Notes: generated by a model not told the origin, from the letters alone. Shown: positions 1 to 8,919, counted from the first letter of the stretch. The stretch: DNA of 64,000 nt from Lewinella sp. IMCC34183 (GCF_003390915.1 NZ_QMEM01000008.1:186001-250000); one strand, 5' to 3'. Program-made: numbers and translations.

Positions 1-22
1 TTCCGGGAACTTAATCCCGGAA
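1..22 (-). terminator. Stem-loop after xylA
   Basis: A perfect 8-bp inverted repeat (TTCCGGGA at 1-8, TCCCGGAA at 15-22) with a 6-nt loop lies about 30 nt downstream of the xylA stop codon in the direction of xylA transcription. It is cut off by the window edge, so a following T-run cannot be checked. Its position suggests a terminator for xylA, but it could also serve the neighbouring gene outside the window. Confidence 0.5.
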
Positions 23-53
23 ACCGTTCATCAAGGCTGGTATGGCGTAGTGC

Positions 54-1367
54 CTACAGGTACTGCGCGACCAGGTTCTCGTAGCGTTCCTGCCGTCCGC
101 TGGTCTGGGCGGGCTCGCCGAGGGAGCGGCCGATCTCGGCCAGCTGCTCGAGCGTCAGTTGGCCCTCCTCGTACTTCTTGCCGTTGCCGCCGTCGAAGCT
201 GGCGTAGCGCTCGGTACGCATCTCCTTGTACTTGGATTTGCTGAGCACGCGGTCCGCGGCCAGCAGGGCACGGGCAAAGACGTCCATGCCGCCGACGTGG
301 GCGTAGAAGATGTCTTCCAGGTCGGTAGAGTTACGGCGCGACTTGGCGTCGAAATTGACGCCGCCGCCCTGTAGGCCACCGGCCTGCAGGATCACGAGCA
401 TGGCTTCGGTGATCTCCTGTACGCTGTTGGGGAACTGGTCGGTATCCCAGCCGTTCTGGTAGTCGCCGCGGTTAGCGTCGATGCTGCCGAGGAGTCCCTG
501 GCTCGCCGCTACGGCCAGCTCGTGCTCGAAGGTGTGCTGGGCCAGGGTAGCATGGTTGACCTCGATGTTGAGTTTGAAATCGTCCAGCAGATCGTACTGC
601 CGCAGGAAGCCGGCCACCGTGGCGCTGTCGAAGTCGTACTGGTGCTTGCTCGGCTCGAAGGGCTTGGGCTCGATGAAGAAGGTACCCGTGAAGCCCTGGC
701 CGCGGGCGTAGTCGCGGGCCATGGTCAGGAAGCGGGCGAGGTGCTCCGTCTCCCGCTTCAGGTCGGTGTTGAGCAGGCTCATGTAGCCCTCGCGGCCGCC
801 CCAGAACACGTAATTCTCCCCGTTGAGCTTGATGGTGGCATCGATGGCCGTCTTCAGCTGGGCGCCCGCGTAGGCAACCACGCCGAAGTCGGGATTGGTG
901 CTGGCGCCGTTCATGTAGCGCGGATTGCTGAAGAGGTTAGCCGTACCCCACAGGCACTTGATACCGGTGGCGTCCATTTTCTGCTTCACGTAGTCGGTGA
1001 CCTCGTCCAGCCGCTGCTGGTAAGTGGCCAGGTCGGCTCCGGCCTCCTCGAGCAGGTCGACGTCGTGGAAGCAGAAGTAGTCCAGGCCCAGCTTCTCCAG
1101 GATCTCGAAACCGGCGTCGGCCGTGTTCTTCGCTTCCTGCACGGGATCGCTGTCGCCGAGCCAGGGGTAGTTGGCGGTGCCGGGGCCGAAGGGGTCGCCG
1201 CCGGTGTTGCGCAGGGTATGCCACCACGCCATTGAGAACTTGAAGTGTTCGGCCATGGTCTTGCCCGCTACCACCTGGTCCTTGCGGTAGTATTTGAAGG
1301 CAAGCGGGTTGTCGCTGTCGGGGCCCTCGAACGGGATGGTGGGAATAGAATCGAAGTAGGTAGCCAT
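54..1367 (-). CDS. xylA: Xylose isomerase
   Basis: This encodes D-xylose isomerase, which converts D-xylose to D-xylulose in the cytoplasm; xylulokinase (55272-56759) would phosphorylate the product. The protein is 437 aa, the usual length of the class II (long) enzymes, and shows the family signatures [11 protein letters not shown] near residue 100, [17 protein letters not shown] with metal-binding Glu and Lys, and the C-terminal half with [19 protein letters not shown] containing metal-binding Asp residues. An in-frame ATG nine codons upstream exists, but the start at 1367 ([11 protein letters not shown]) fits the family, and a TAACTTGC promoter-like element sits at 1391-1398 on the minus strand. 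The gene is monocistronic as far as seen, and is not next to xylB. Confidence 0.97.
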   Translation of the reverse strand: MATYFDSIPTIPFEGPDSDNPLAFKYYRKDQVVAGKTMAEHFKFSMAWWHTLRNTGGDPFGPGTANYPWLGDSDPVQEAKNTADAGFEILEKLGLDYFCFHDVDLLEEAGADLATYQQRLDEVTDYVKQKMDATGIKCLWGTANLFSNPRYMNGASTNPDFGVVAYAGAQLKTAIDATIKLNGENYVFWGGREGYMSLLNTDLKRETEHLARFLTMARDYARGQGFTGTFFIEPKPFEPSKHQYDFDSATVAGFLRQYDLLDDFKLNIEVNHATLAQHTFEHELAVAASQGLLGSIDANRGDYQNGWDTDQFPNSVQEITEAMLVILQAGGLQGGGVNFDAKSRRNSTDLEDIFYAHVGGMDVFARALLAADRVLSKSKYKEMRTERYASFDGGNGKKYEEGQLTLEQLAEIGRSLGEPAQTSGRQERYENLVAQYL

Positions 1368-1450
1368 GGTAGATTGGTGTAATTGTGGCCGCAAGTTAAT
1401 TACGGAATCGGGAACCGACAGGGTGACGCAATCGATTTCGCGCGGCGAGG

Positions 1451-1813
1451 TTATTCTTCGTCCTTGGGAATGGCACCGGTCGCCTGCCCGAAGTAGAAGA
1501 CAAATTGCTGGAGCTGGTTGGCCAACTCCTTGTTTTGGGTGGCGCGAAAATACGTATCGGCAAGTCCCCGGAGCGTCTGGTAGAACATGCGGTCCATCTC
1601 CACGACCTGCATCTCCTTGGTCCAGAGATCGATCTTGAGGGTTTCCTTCGTTTTCTCGTCAAAGAGGGATAGCAACATCGCCTTGGCCGGCTGCGGCTGC
1701 TGCCCGGCGGGGTTGTCGCTGGCCGACCACGTCATCGTCACGGGAAGGTTCTTTCCGTCTAGCCCTACGTCCACCGTGATGCGGCTCTTTTTTACTACCG
1801 TTTCCTTTGCCAT
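1451..1813 (-). CDS. gldC: Gliding motility protein GldC
   Basis: This is a 120-aa cytoplasmic protein of the GldC family, found in Bacteroidota that glide or carry the gliding/type IX secretion machinery. Recognisable features are the N-terminal [16 protein letters not shown] strand region, the [27 protein letters not shown] segment and the C-terminal helix with [13 protein letters not shown]. GldC is known from Flavobacterium johnsoniae gliding mutants; its biochemical role is not settled. The open frame extends 29 codons further upstream, but MAKETVVKK at 1813 is the family start and a TACCTTGC element at 1830-1837 (minus strand) would be the -7 box. It fits with the two T9SS-targeted proteins in this window. 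Confidence 0.93.
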   Translation of the reverse strand: MAKETVVKKSRITVDVGLDGKNLPVTMTWSASDNPAGQQPQPAKAMLLSLFDEKTKETLKIDLWTKEMQVVEMDRMFYQTLRGLADTYFRATQNKELANQLQQFVFYFGQATGAIPKDEE

Positions 1814-1944
1814 TGTATATCGTTTGGGCGCAAGGTAGCCCGCTCGTCCGGTTTGGCGCGGCCGCAGGTGCGGGGCGGGTTCCAGGACGGGGGCGGACAC
1901 CGGCTTCCGCCGAATACCGTACTTTACCCCACTAACCCGCCCGC

Positions 1945-2913
1945 ATGTACTTAATCACCGGCGCGAACGGATTTATCGGAAGCGTTTTGGTCGGATACCT
2001 CAACTCCCTGGGGATCAGTGATCTGATCCTTGTGGACGATTTCGTTCATTACCCCGACAAGACCCCTAACCTCCAGGATAAACACTACCTGGTCCGCGTT
2101 GCCCGCGAAACCCTCTTCGCCGTCTGGGACCAGGAGCAATGGCCCCTCCGCGGCGTCTATCACCTGGGCGCCCGCACCGATACTACGGAGACGGACACCG
2201 AAATCTTCGAACGACTCAACCTGGATTATTCGCGGGAAATCTGGGAACGCTGCACCCGTTACGGCCTGCCGCTCGTCTACGCCAGCAGTGCCGCGACCTA
2301 CGGCGGCGGCGAACACGGCTTCGATGACGGAACCCCCCCGGAGCAGCTCGCCCCCCTCAATGCCTACGGACGCAGCAAGAACGACTTCGACGCCTGGGCG
2401 CTGCACCGCACCGGCGCGCCGCCGCACTGGTACGGGTTAAAGTTCTTCAACGTCTACGGTCCCAACGAATACCACAAGGGCCGCATGGCCAGCGTGGTCT
2501 GGCATACCTACCGCCAGGTACTCGCTACCGGCGGCATGAAGCTCTTCCGCAGCCACCGCCCCGACGTGGCCGATGGTGAGCAGTCCCGCGACTTTATCTA
2601 TGTCCTCGACCTGTGCTGCGTGTGCCACTGGCTGATGGAGCACCAGCCCCCGGAGAACGGACTGTACAACCTCGGCACCGGCCACGCCCGTACCTTCCGC
2701 GACCTGGTTGTTGCCACCTTCGCCGCCATGGACCGGGAACCTTCCATAACATTTATCGATACCCCGGCGGACCTGAGAGAAAATTACCAGTACTTCACGG
2801 AGGCTGGCATGGACAAGCTCCGTGGAGCCGGTTATCACGAACCCTTTATCTCCCTCGAGGAGGGCATAGCCGACTACGTACGACGTTACCTCGTACCCGG
2901 AGCCTACCACTAA
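1945..2913 (+). CDS. hldD: ADP-L-glycero-D-manno-heptose 6-epimerase
   Basis: This short-chain dehydrogenase/reductase epimerises ADP-D-glycero-D-manno-heptose to the L-glycero form for the lipopolysaccharide inner core (cytoplasmic, NADP-dependent). The 322-aa protein has the Rossmann motif TGANGFIGS at residues 5-13, the catalytic Tyr141 and Lys145 in YGRSKNDFD, a Ser-rich ASSAATYGGG stretch and the family segment FFNVYGPNEYHKGRMASVV. A TACTTTAC element at 1920-1927 lies 17 nt ahead of the ATG. No other heptose genes are nearby. It is followed after 33 nt by fbp. Confidence 0.95.
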   Translation: MYLITGANGFIGSVLVGYLNSLGISDLILVDDFVHYPDKTPNLQDKHYLVRVARETLFAVWDQEQWPLRGVYHLGARTDTTETDTEIFERLNLDYSREIWERCTRYGLPLVYASSAATYGGGEHGFDDGTPPEQLAPLNAYGRSKNDFDAWALHRTGAPPHWYGLKFFNVYGPNEYHKGRMASVVWHTYRQVLATGGMKLFRSHRPDVADGEQSRDFIYVLDLCCVCHWLMEHQPPENGLYNLGTGHARTFRDLVVATFAAMDREPSITFIDTPADLRENYQYFTEAGMDKLRGAGYHEPFISLEEGIADYVRRYLVPGAYH

Positions 2914-2946
2914 CCTTCTTACTTTCTCAAGCGCTTAATCCTTACA

Positions 2947-3945
2947 ATGAAACAGCATCCACAGACCCTCGGTGAGTTCATCATCAGCAACCAAAAGGAC
3001 TTCGAATATTCCTCCGGCGAACTCACCCGGCTGCTGAACTGCATCCGCCTGGCGGCCAAGGTGGTGAACCACGAGATCCGGCAAGCCGGACTGGTGGATA
3101 TCACCGGTACCATCGGCAATGTCAACGTGCAGGGCGAGGAGCAAAAGAAGCTGGATGTGTTCGCCAATAACGTATTCATCAACGCGCTGACGAACCGCAA
3201 CATCGTCTGCGGGATCGTCTCCGAGGAAAACGAAGACTTCATCACCATCAGCGGGGCCAACAACGCTCACCGTAACAAGTACGTGGTAGTGATGGACCCC
3301 CTGGACGGCAGCTCCAACATCGACGTGGGCGTGTCGGTGGGTACGGTCTTCGGCATCTACCGGCGGGTGTCTCCGGAGGGTACACCGGTGACCAAGGAAG
3401 ACTTCATCCAGGCCGGTAATCTGCAGGTCGCGGCCGGCTACGTCATTTACGGTACCTCGACCATCCTGGTGTATACGACCGGCAACGGCGTGAACGGCTT
3501 CACGCTGAACCCCGCCATCGGTACCTACTACCTATCACACCCCAACATCCGTATCCCCCGCCGCGGACACGTGTACTCCATCAACGAGGGGAATTACGTA
3601 CACTTCCCCCAGGGGGTAAAGGACTACATCAAATACTGCCAGCGGGAGGAGGACGACCGTCCGTATACCTCGCGGTACATCGGCAGCATGGTATCCGACA
3701 TCCACCGCAACCTGCTGCAGGGCGGCATCTACATCTATCCCAAGAGCAACGAGCGGGAGGACGGCAAGCTGCGGCTGGTGTACGAATGCAATCCGGTGGC
3801 CTTCATCGTGGAGCAGGCGGGTGGCGTGGCTACCGACGGTCACCGGCGCATCCTCGACATTAAACCTACCGACATCCACCAGCGGGTGCCCCTCTTCGCC
3901 GGCAGCAGCGAGATGGTCAAGGAGGCCATGGACTTTCTCAAGTAG
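2947..3945 (+). CDS. fbp: Class I fructose-1,6-bisphosphatase
   Basis: The enzyme hydrolyses fructose-1,6-bisphosphate to fructose-6-phosphate in gluconeogenesis. The 332-aa length is normal for class I. The metal-binding signature [10 protein letters not shown] starts at residue 117, the upstream EEN metal-binding triad is in GIVSEENED, and the C-terminal [20 protein letters not shown] block that holds substrate-binding residues is intact. It lies 33 nt after hldD and 5 nt before a membrane protein gene, so hldD-fbp-3951 may be co-transcribed. Confidence 0.97.
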   Translation: MKQHPQTLGEFIISNQKDFEYSSGELTRLLNCIRLAAKVVNHEIRQAGLVDITGTIGNVNVQGEEQKKLDVFANNVFINALTNRNIVCGIVSEENEDFITISGANNAHRNKYVVVMDPLDGSSNIDVGVSVGTVFGIYRRVSPEGTPVTKEDFIQAGNLQVAAGYVIYGTSTILVYTTGNGVNGFTLNPAIGTYYLSHPNIRIPRRGHVYSINEGNYVHFPQGVKDYIKYCQREEDDRPYTSRYIGSMVSDIHRNLLQGGIYIYPKSNEREDGKLRLVYECNPVAFIVEQAGGVATDGHRRILDIKPTDIHQRVPLFAGSSEMVKEAMDFLK

Positions 3946-3950
3946 ACGCG

Positions 3951-5051
3951 ATGACCCTGGCCAATAGCAATCGTGTTCTTTCCGTCGACCTGATGCGGGG
4001 GGTGACGATCGCCGCCATGATCCTGGTCAATAATCCGGGAACCTGGAGGGATGTTTACCCGCCCCTGCGGCACGCCGACTGGCACGGCTATACGCCGACC
4101 GACCTGGTATTCCCGTTCTTTCTCTTCATCGTCGGCTGCTCGATCGCCTTCGCCTACCGGGGCCGCACCCCGGGACCCGACACCTACCGAAAGATCGTCG
4201 TGCGGAGCCTCAAGCTGATCGCGCTGGGCATCTTTCTGGGGGCCTTTTTGCTTCACCCGCCCTTCGTCAAGCCGTGGAGCGAGATTCGCCTGCCCGGCGT
4301 CCTGCAGCGTATCGGACTTACCTTTCTGCTGGCGGCTCCGCTGGCACTTCACCTGCGAACGCGTAACCTCCTGATCGTTACCGCCGTACTATTGGTCGGT
4401 TACTGGGTCTGGATGGGCTTCATCCCCCTGCCCGACGGCACCGCACCCAGTTTTGAACGGGTAGCCAACAACTGGGCTATGTACGTCGACACGGGGTTAC
4501 TGGGTACGCATACCTACAAGGCGGACTACGATCCGGAAGGGCTGCTCAGCACGCTGCCTTCCGTGGCTACCTGTCTCATCGGCGTGGTGACGGGGCGCTA
4601 CTTGCTGGCGCCGGGGACCCGCAAAACCACGGGACTGCTGTCCGCCGGTGCGGGGCTGCTGCTGGTGGGCCACCTGTGGGGACTGGTCTTTCCCATCAAT
4701 AAGGCACTCTGGACCAGTTCGTTCGTACTGGTCACTGCCGGATGGGCGCTGGTGGTGCTTGCGGCTACCTACTACCTGACGGACCGCCGCGGCGTTGTGT
4801 GGGGCCGAGTCTTCGTGTACGCGGGCGCTAATGCCCTGATCCTGTATTTTCTGTCGAGCTTCTTTGCCAAGGTGTTCGGGAGTATCGGGGTGGGGGATAC
4901 CTCCCTGCACGGGTACCTCTATCAGACGATCTTCGTGCAAGATTTCCTGCCGCCCGAACTGTCCAGTCTCCTGTATGCCCTGGTGCTGGTCGGGCTATAC
5001 CTGGGCCTTGGCGTCTTGTTGTTCAAAAAAGGCATATTCGTTAAAGTATGA
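3951..5051 (+). CDS. Membrane acyltransferase-like protein (HGSNAT/NagX, DUF5009 type)
   Basis: A 366-aa polytopic inner-membrane protein of the family related to heparan-alpha-glucosaminide N-acetyltransferase. The N-terminus has the family pattern RVLSVDLMRGVTIAAMILVNNPG (start to about residue 30) followed by HADWHGYTPTDLVFPFFLFIVGCS, which includes the conserved His and TDLVFPFFLF block; about ten hydrophobic segments follow. Relatives transfer acetyl groups onto amino sugars or act in chitin/peptidoglycan sugar uptake; the substrate here is unknown. It starts 5 nt after fbp. Confidence 0.85.
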   Translation: MTLANSNRVLSVDLMRGVTIAAMILVNNPGTWRDVYPPLRHADWHGYTPTDLVFPFFLFIVGCSIAFAYRGRTPGPDTYRKIVVRSLKLIALGIFLGAFLLHPPFVKPWSEIRLPGVLQRIGLTFLLAAPLALHLRTRNLLIVTAVLLVGYWVWMGFIPLPDGTAPSFERVANNWAMYVDTGLLGTHTYKADYDPEGLLSTLPSVATCLIGVVTGRYLLAPGTRKTTGLLSAGAGLLLVGHLWGLVFPINKALWTSSFVLVTAGWALVVLAATYYLTDRRGVVWGRVFVYAGANALILYFLSSFFAKVFGSIGVGDTSLHGYLYQTIFVQDFLPPELSSLLYALVLVGLYLGLGVLLFKKGIFVKV

Positions 5052-5121
5052 GGGGGGCGTTGGTCGGCTCGAACAAGGTGTACCCGCACGGGATTATGCT
5101 TGCTATACCAATCCTCCTATA

Positions 5122-5304
5122 ATGCGAGCATTTTCCCTTACCACTCTGGTGATCGTCGCCCTGTCGGCCGTTGCCCAGGCCCAGGACGCCCTCATCGACA
5201 TCGACATTGACAAGACCGAATGGTACGAAAACCCCATTCTGTGGATCGGCGTCGCCGCCTTCTTCATTATCCTGATCGTCGTGACGCGTCGCAAGTCCGC
5301 CTGA
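5122..5304 (+). CDS. Small membrane protein, copy 1 of a tandem pair
   Basis: A 60-aa ORF: a hydrophobic N-terminus resembling a cleavable signal (ending AVAQAQ about residue 21), a short acidic stretch DIDIDKTEWYENP, one transmembrane segment (about residues 39-54) and a basic tail TRRKSA. It resembles the next gene (5426-5626): both have signal, short linker, a WY(E/D)xPxLW motif, a TM helix and an Arg/Lys-rich end. I do not recognise a function. The ATG at 5122 is chosen because it gives a proper signal; the frame is open further upstream inside the preceding gene. Confidence 0.6.
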   Translation: MRAFSLTTLVIVALSAVAQAQDALIDIDIDKTEWYENPILWIGVAAFFIILIVVTRRKSA

Positions 5305-5328
5305 TCGACGTCAAGCTTAACCCTCGGA

Positions 5329-5358
5329 ACGTGCCGCCGGTAGTCTCCGGTGGCACGT
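5329..5358 (+). terminator. Stem-loop between the two small membrane-protein genes
   Basis: Arms ACGTGCCGCCGG (5329-5340) and CCGGTGGCACGT (5347-5358) form a 12-bp stem with one G-T wobble and a 6-nt loop. There is no strong T-run after it, so it could be a weak terminator or an RNA-stability element rather than an intrinsic terminator. Confidence 0.5.
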
Positions 5359-5425
5359 CCGTCGTTTACGGGGGTACGTCCCGAACCCGGGCGGGGGATT
5401 CCCTATTATGAGAGAAAACCCGCCC

Positions 5426-5626
5426 ATGTTACGCTCTCTGCTGATCCTCCTTCTCCAGATTCCGACCTTTCTGCTGCTGGCCCAACCCGTCGGGGTCGAC
5501 GAGAATCCTGATTTTACGCCTTCTCCGGCCTGGTACGATCACCCCGCGCTATGGGTAGTGCTGGCGGCCGGTCTGGTAGCGGCGCTCTTCGTGCTACGCA
5601 GCCGTACCCGCCGTCCGACCCAGTAG
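5426..5626 (+). CDS. Small membrane protein, copy 2 of a tandem pair
   Basis: A 66-aa ORF (72 aa if the ATG at 5408 is used) with the same plan as the preceding gene: signal-like N-terminus MLRSLLILLLQIPTFLLLAQ, linker with DENPDF and the motif WYDHPALW, one TM helix and a basic C-terminus RSRTRRPTQ. The shared WY(E/D)xPxLW motif suggests tandem duplication followed by divergence. Function unknown. It is convergent with the VWA gene. Confidence 0.55.
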   Translation: MLRSLLILLLQIPTFLLLAQPVGVDENPDFTPSPAWYDHPALWVVLAAGLVAALFVLRSRTRRPTQ

Positions 5627-5638
5627 TTTCTGCAGGGC

Positions 5639-7258
5639 CTAGCGGTCCGCGATGGTTGTCAGTCCCCGCGTGAGCTCCCGGATGATGCCGCGCTGGGCGG
5701 GATCGTAGATCCAGTTGGTATCGAAGCGGGCCAGCAGTTCCGCATTCGCTTCCCGGGCGAGGGCCAGGCTGTGAAATTCCGTCCCGTTGTTTTGCTGAAA
5801 GTGAGCGACTTCCGCCAGGATCTCCCGGTCGATCTTGTACATCACGAAGTCGGAGATCATCAGCACGTCCGCGTCGCGGTAATCGTGTGACTTCAACTGG
5901 CGCAGGGCTTCGTACAGGGCCAGGGTGGCATCCGTCCCGCCGTAAAAGGACATATTTAGGAAGGCTGCCAGTTCGTCGATCGAGTTGGCGATATCGTACA
6001 GGTCCAGGGTCTTTACCCCGGTACTGAAACTGATCAGGTAGGCCCGGCGATTGCCGTGAATGGCCATCTTGAGGATACCCAACGTAAGTACTTTGGCGAT
6101 TTCCTCGGGGCGGCCCATCATCGACTGGCTGGTGTCGACACAAACGATAAACGGGCCTTTCTCGCGCTGCTTGATCCGCTGGTTGACCTCCATCACCTGA
6201 TCTTCGCTGCGTACCGCGTGCCGGTCCTCGTAGCGGAGGGTGAGCAGGCCGTGGTCGGCGTACTTTTTCAGGAAGGCGGTTTCGGTGTCGCGCCGGCTCA
6301 GGAGTGCCGCTTCCGAACTGAGGATGTGGTTCAGGTCCTGGCTCTCGTGGACGCCGACGATCTCCGAGCGACTTAGGGGATCGGTGACCCATTCCTGGCG
6401 GACGATCGTCTTCTCGAAGGTTTCTTCTTCCATCTCGATCTCCGCTTCCCGCAGGTTGCCGAGCAGGTCCGCCAAGCGGCGCAAGCTGTCTTCGTCGGCC
6501 AGCAGGTTGTCGTATTCCTGGAGGGTGTCGAAACTGGTGGCCTGCCATAGGTCGCGGCTCATGTCCCATCCCAGGTATTCCGTGAAGGGCGAGAGGATGG
6601 TAGTCAGTCGCCGGTACTCGGTCACCTTCTGCTCCAGTAGTTCGGTGAAGCTCTCCTTGGCGTCGTTAAAGGACCGCAACTGGTGGGCCAGGATCTTGGC
6701 CTGCAGGAGAGCGTCCCACTGGCTCAGGAGATCGGTCAGGATACGGTCGAAGGCGGCGTGGTCCGCTTCGGTCCAGCTGGTGACCTCGCGACTAAAGAAC
6801 TTGTCGAGCCGGTCCTGGTAGAAACGGGTGTCGAGCTCTTCCCGCACGTAGGTAGAGCTCAGGAACTGGATGAGGTGGGGGTAGCGGGGCCGGAAGGCGC
6901 GGGCCGGCGTGACACTCCAGCCCTGCAGCAACTCCGCTTCCTGCACGTAGGGGTGGCGGGTTTCCGAGCGGGCAAAGGTCTTCTTCATCCAGTACAGGGT
7001 GTCGAGGACGATCTGCCGGGTGATGCTGGCGTTCCGTTCGCAGACGAAAAGCAGGTCGTCGATGGCAAAGATATCATCGAGGGCCCGCTGAAAATACTCC
7101 GCGTAACGATCGTTAAGGAGCTCTCCGGCATATGGCGTTCCGGAGAGTTTACTGCGCAGGTAGGCGACCAGGTAGCGGCGTGTCCGCCGGTCGAGCAGCT
7201 GCCCGAAGGCGATGAACCGCTCGAATTCCTGCTCCAGTACGTCATCCTGTGCCTCCAT
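5639..7258 (-). CDS. ViaA-like VWA domain protein
   Basis: A 539-aa cytoplasmic protein with a long helical N-terminal part (about residues 1-360) and a C-terminal von Willebrand factor A domain. The MIDAS motif is complete: DTSQS at residues 375-379, a Thr in FYGGTDATLA and an Asp in LMISDFVMY. The layout and phrases such as GILKMAIHGNRRAYLISFST match the ViaA family, the VWA partner of the MoxR AAA+ ATPase RavA. No RavA/MoxR gene adjoins it here: the upstream neighbour is a glucosaminidase on the same strand with a terminator between them. So either the ATPase is encoded elsewhere or the protein has another partner. Confidence 0.8.
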   Translation of the reverse strand: MEAQDDVLEQEFERFIAFGQLLDRRTRRYLVAYLRSKLSGTPYAGELLNDRYAEYFQRALDDIFAIDDLLFVCERNASITRQIVLDTLYWMKKTFARSETRHPYVQEAELLQGWSVTPARAFRPRYPHLIQFLSSTYVREELDTRFYQDRLDKFFSREVTSWTEADHAAFDRILTDLLSQWDALLQAKILAHQLRSFNDAKESFTELLEQKVTEYRRLTTILSPFTEYLGWDMSRDLWQATSFDTLQEYDNLLADEDSLRRLADLLGNLREAEIEMEEETFEKTIVRQEWVTDPLSRSEIVGVHESQDLNHILSSEAALLSRRDTETAFLKKYADHGLLTLRYEDRHAVRSEDQVMEVNQRIKQREKGPFIVCVDTSQSMMGRPEEIAKVLTLGILKMAIHGNRRAYLISFSTGVKTLDLYDIANSIDELAAFLNMSFYGGTDATLALYEALRQLKSHDYRDADVLMISDFVMYKIDREILAEVAHFQQNNGTEFHSLALAREANAELLARFDTNWIYDPAQRGIIRELTRGLTTIADR

Positions 7259-7310
7259 GCGTACTCAACCCCCGGGGCGGGTGGTAGTTGCGGTTCCGGT
7301 GTTGCCGGGT

Positions 7311-7346
7311 AAAAAAAGGACCGCCCTCCGGGAACCGGGGGCGGCC
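7311..7346 (-). terminator. Intrinsic terminator of the glucosaminidase gene
   Basis: Read on the minus strand, a GC-rich stem (arms at 7339-7346 and 7318-7326, one bulged base) is followed directly by seven T residues (A-run 7311-7317 on the plus strand). It lies 33 nt beyond the stop codon of the gene at 7380-8153 and separates it from the VWA gene. Confidence 0.8.
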
Positions 7347-7379
7347 GAGAAAACCACTTAGAGAAAAATAGTCTTGCGG

Positions 7380-8153
7380 TCAGATCCGGTCGAGGCCAAA
7401 GCGCTCGATGATCTGGAGAAGCCTGGCCGGGTAGCGGGCGTCGCGGCTGTATTCCGTTTTGGCGAGGGCGGCGATCCACTGCTGGTAGTTCACGGCTTCG
7501 TCGGCCAGCTCGGGGAAACGGTCGGCAATGGACTGGCTGTGCGCGCGCCAGCTGCTCCAGGCATTATCGAAGCGGTGGCGGGGGGTAGCCACGGAGAAGT
7601 GATTGTTGTCTTCGCGGGCGTACCGGGACTCACCGGCCTCGCTCTCCAGGATAGCCATGGCCAGCTTGGCGGCGGCGGGGATGGCGAACTTCTCCTCCTC
7701 CGTCCGGGCGACCCGGGCGAAGCGGTCCACGTAGGCCCGCACGGTGACCGCGTCCAGGCGGTCGACCGACCACGCCGGCGCGGGCGCGGCGGCCGGCGAC
7801 CCTCCCGGCAACATACTGAGGGCGGAGGTGTGGTCGGATACGGCCACGGCGCTGGCCGCGGCGCGCTCGTCGGTGAGGCCGACGCCCTCGGAGCCGATGG
7901 TGAAGGTGAAGTCGATCTGCTTTTGGGTAAAGACAAATACCGTGAGCCCGATCAGCCCGAGGCGGAACCAGGTGAGGTGGAGGCGCGACATCCACACCGG
8001 GGGGATGTATTCGGTCTGGCCTGCCCGGTGCCGGGCGGAGGATGCGTACTGACCGGCACGGGAACGGAGGCGACGGCCCAGCAGCCGCCAGTTGATGTTG
8101 AGAACTTTTTCTTGACCGGCGCGGCTGGCCGGGGGGGTGGAGGAGCGAGACAT
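7380..8153 (-). CDS. Membrane-anchored glucosaminidase-domain (GH73-like) protein
   Basis: A 257-aa protein with a basic cytoplasmic N-terminus, one transmembrane segment (LTWFRLGLIGLTVFVFTQ, around residue 70-85) and a periplasmic C-terminal domain resembling the peptidoglycan N-acetylglucosaminidase family (GH73). The motif AILESEAGESRYAREDNNHFSV carries the expected catalytic Glu and the NNHF block seen as NNLFG in relatives. It probably cuts peptidoglycan glycan strands during growth or division, or for assembly of an envelope machine. The open frame extends 15 codons further upstream, but the start at 8153 is preferred because a consensus promoter lies at 8196-8227. That promoter overlaps a 10-bp-arm palindrome. 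Confidence 0.75.
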   Translation of the reverse strand: MSRSSTPPASRAGQEKVLNINWRLLGRRLRSRAGQYASSARHRAGQTEYIPPVWMSRLHLTWFRLGLIGLTVFVFTQKQIDFTFTIGSEGVGLTDERAAASAVAVSDHTSALSMLPGGSPAAAPAPAWSVDRLDAVTVRAYVDRFARVARTEEEKFAIPAAAKLAMAILESEAGESRYAREDNNHFSVATPRHRFDNAWSSWRAHSQSIADRFPELADEAVNYQQWIAALAKTEYSRDARYPARLLQIIERFGLDRI

Positions 8154-8195
8154 ACCGTTTACTTTTTGCAACCGCGCCACGACGGTGACGCAGAG

Positions 8196-8227
8196 CAAAT
8201 TTACAACATGGTGTTGTAAATAGCAAA
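8196..8227 (-). promoter_or_regulatory. Bacteroidota promoter overlapping a palindromic operator
   Basis: On the minus strand TTTG (8227-8224), a 20-nt spacer and TAAATTTG (8203-8196) match the Bacteroidota -33/-7 consensus TTTG-N19-21-TAnnTTTG. A perfect inverted repeat, ATTTACAACA (8199-8208) and TGTTGTAAAT (8212-8221) with a 3-nt centre, fills the spacer and overlaps the -7 box. A dimeric repressor bound there would block RNA polymerase. It drives the glucosaminidase gene, 42 nt downstream. Confidence 0.8.
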
Positions 8228-8253
8228 CGATAACCTACAAAAAGTTGGTTGTG

Positions 8254-8919
8254 CTATTCGGCTGGCCGCAACAGGATGCGGATCGGTGAGGCATCGCCAC
8301 CGGCGATACGGAGGGGGAGGGCGATCATCTCGTAATCCCCTTCCTCGATCTCGCGCAGGTCGATGCCTTCCAGGATCCAAACGCCGCCGCCCATGAGCGC
8401 ACGGTGCGTCTGCGGGTTGCCGGATGCGAAGGGGCCCACGGAGAGGTAATCCACACCGATCAGGCGGAGTTCCCGCTTCGCTATGAGCCGGGCCGCGGCG
8501 GGCCCGATCCCGTGGTAGGCCTTATTGAAGTCGTCCTGTAGCCAGAAGGGGTGGTCGCTATTGGGTGTACGAAGGATCAGGCGTTCCCCGGGCTCCAGGG
8601 GACGCGTACGCGCCTCGTAGGCCTCGAGGTCTTCCGGAAGTACTTCGGCCTTCGGCGTGAGGGCGGCGATGCGTACCGGTCCTATACCCACTTCGAGCGG
8701 GGCGGTGGAGATGTCCGTCCCCTGCGCCAGGAAATGGCTCGGCGCGTCCATGTGGGTACCGGAATGCAAGCTCATGTGCAGCACGGAAACCATCGCGTCG
8801 TCGCCGCAGTGGATACAGCTCAACGTCTCGAGGTCGGTAGCGGGCTGTCCGGGCCAGCCCGTCATACCTTCGAAGATGGGGTAAGTGACGTCTTTCCAGC
8901 CCTCAAACCAATTTGTCAT
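8254..8919 (-). CDS. Cyclase-family metal-dependent hydrolase (kynurenine formamidase-like)
   Basis: A 221-aa protein of the cyclase/KynB family. The metal-binding signature HSGTHMDAPSHF (HxGTHxDxPxHF) is complete, and the C-terminal half contains GVDYLSVGPFASGNPQTHRALMGGGVWILEGIDL, typical of the family. Members hydrolyse N-formylkynurenine, isatin or other cyclic amides; there are no tryptophan-degradation genes nearby, so the substrate cannot be assigned. It ends just beyond the promoter of the glucosaminidase gene on the same strand. Confidence 0.85.
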   Translation of the reverse strand: MTNWFEGWKDVTYPIFEGMTGWPGQPATDLETLSCIHCGDDAMVSVLHMSLHSGTHMDAPSHFLAQGTDISTAPLEVGIGPVRIAALTPKAEVLPEDLEAYEARTRPLEPGERLILRTPNSDHPFWLQDDFNKAYHGIGPAAARLIAKRELRLIGVDYLSVGPFASGNPQTHRALMGGGVWILEGIDLREIEEGDYEMIALPLRIAGGDASPIRILLRPAE

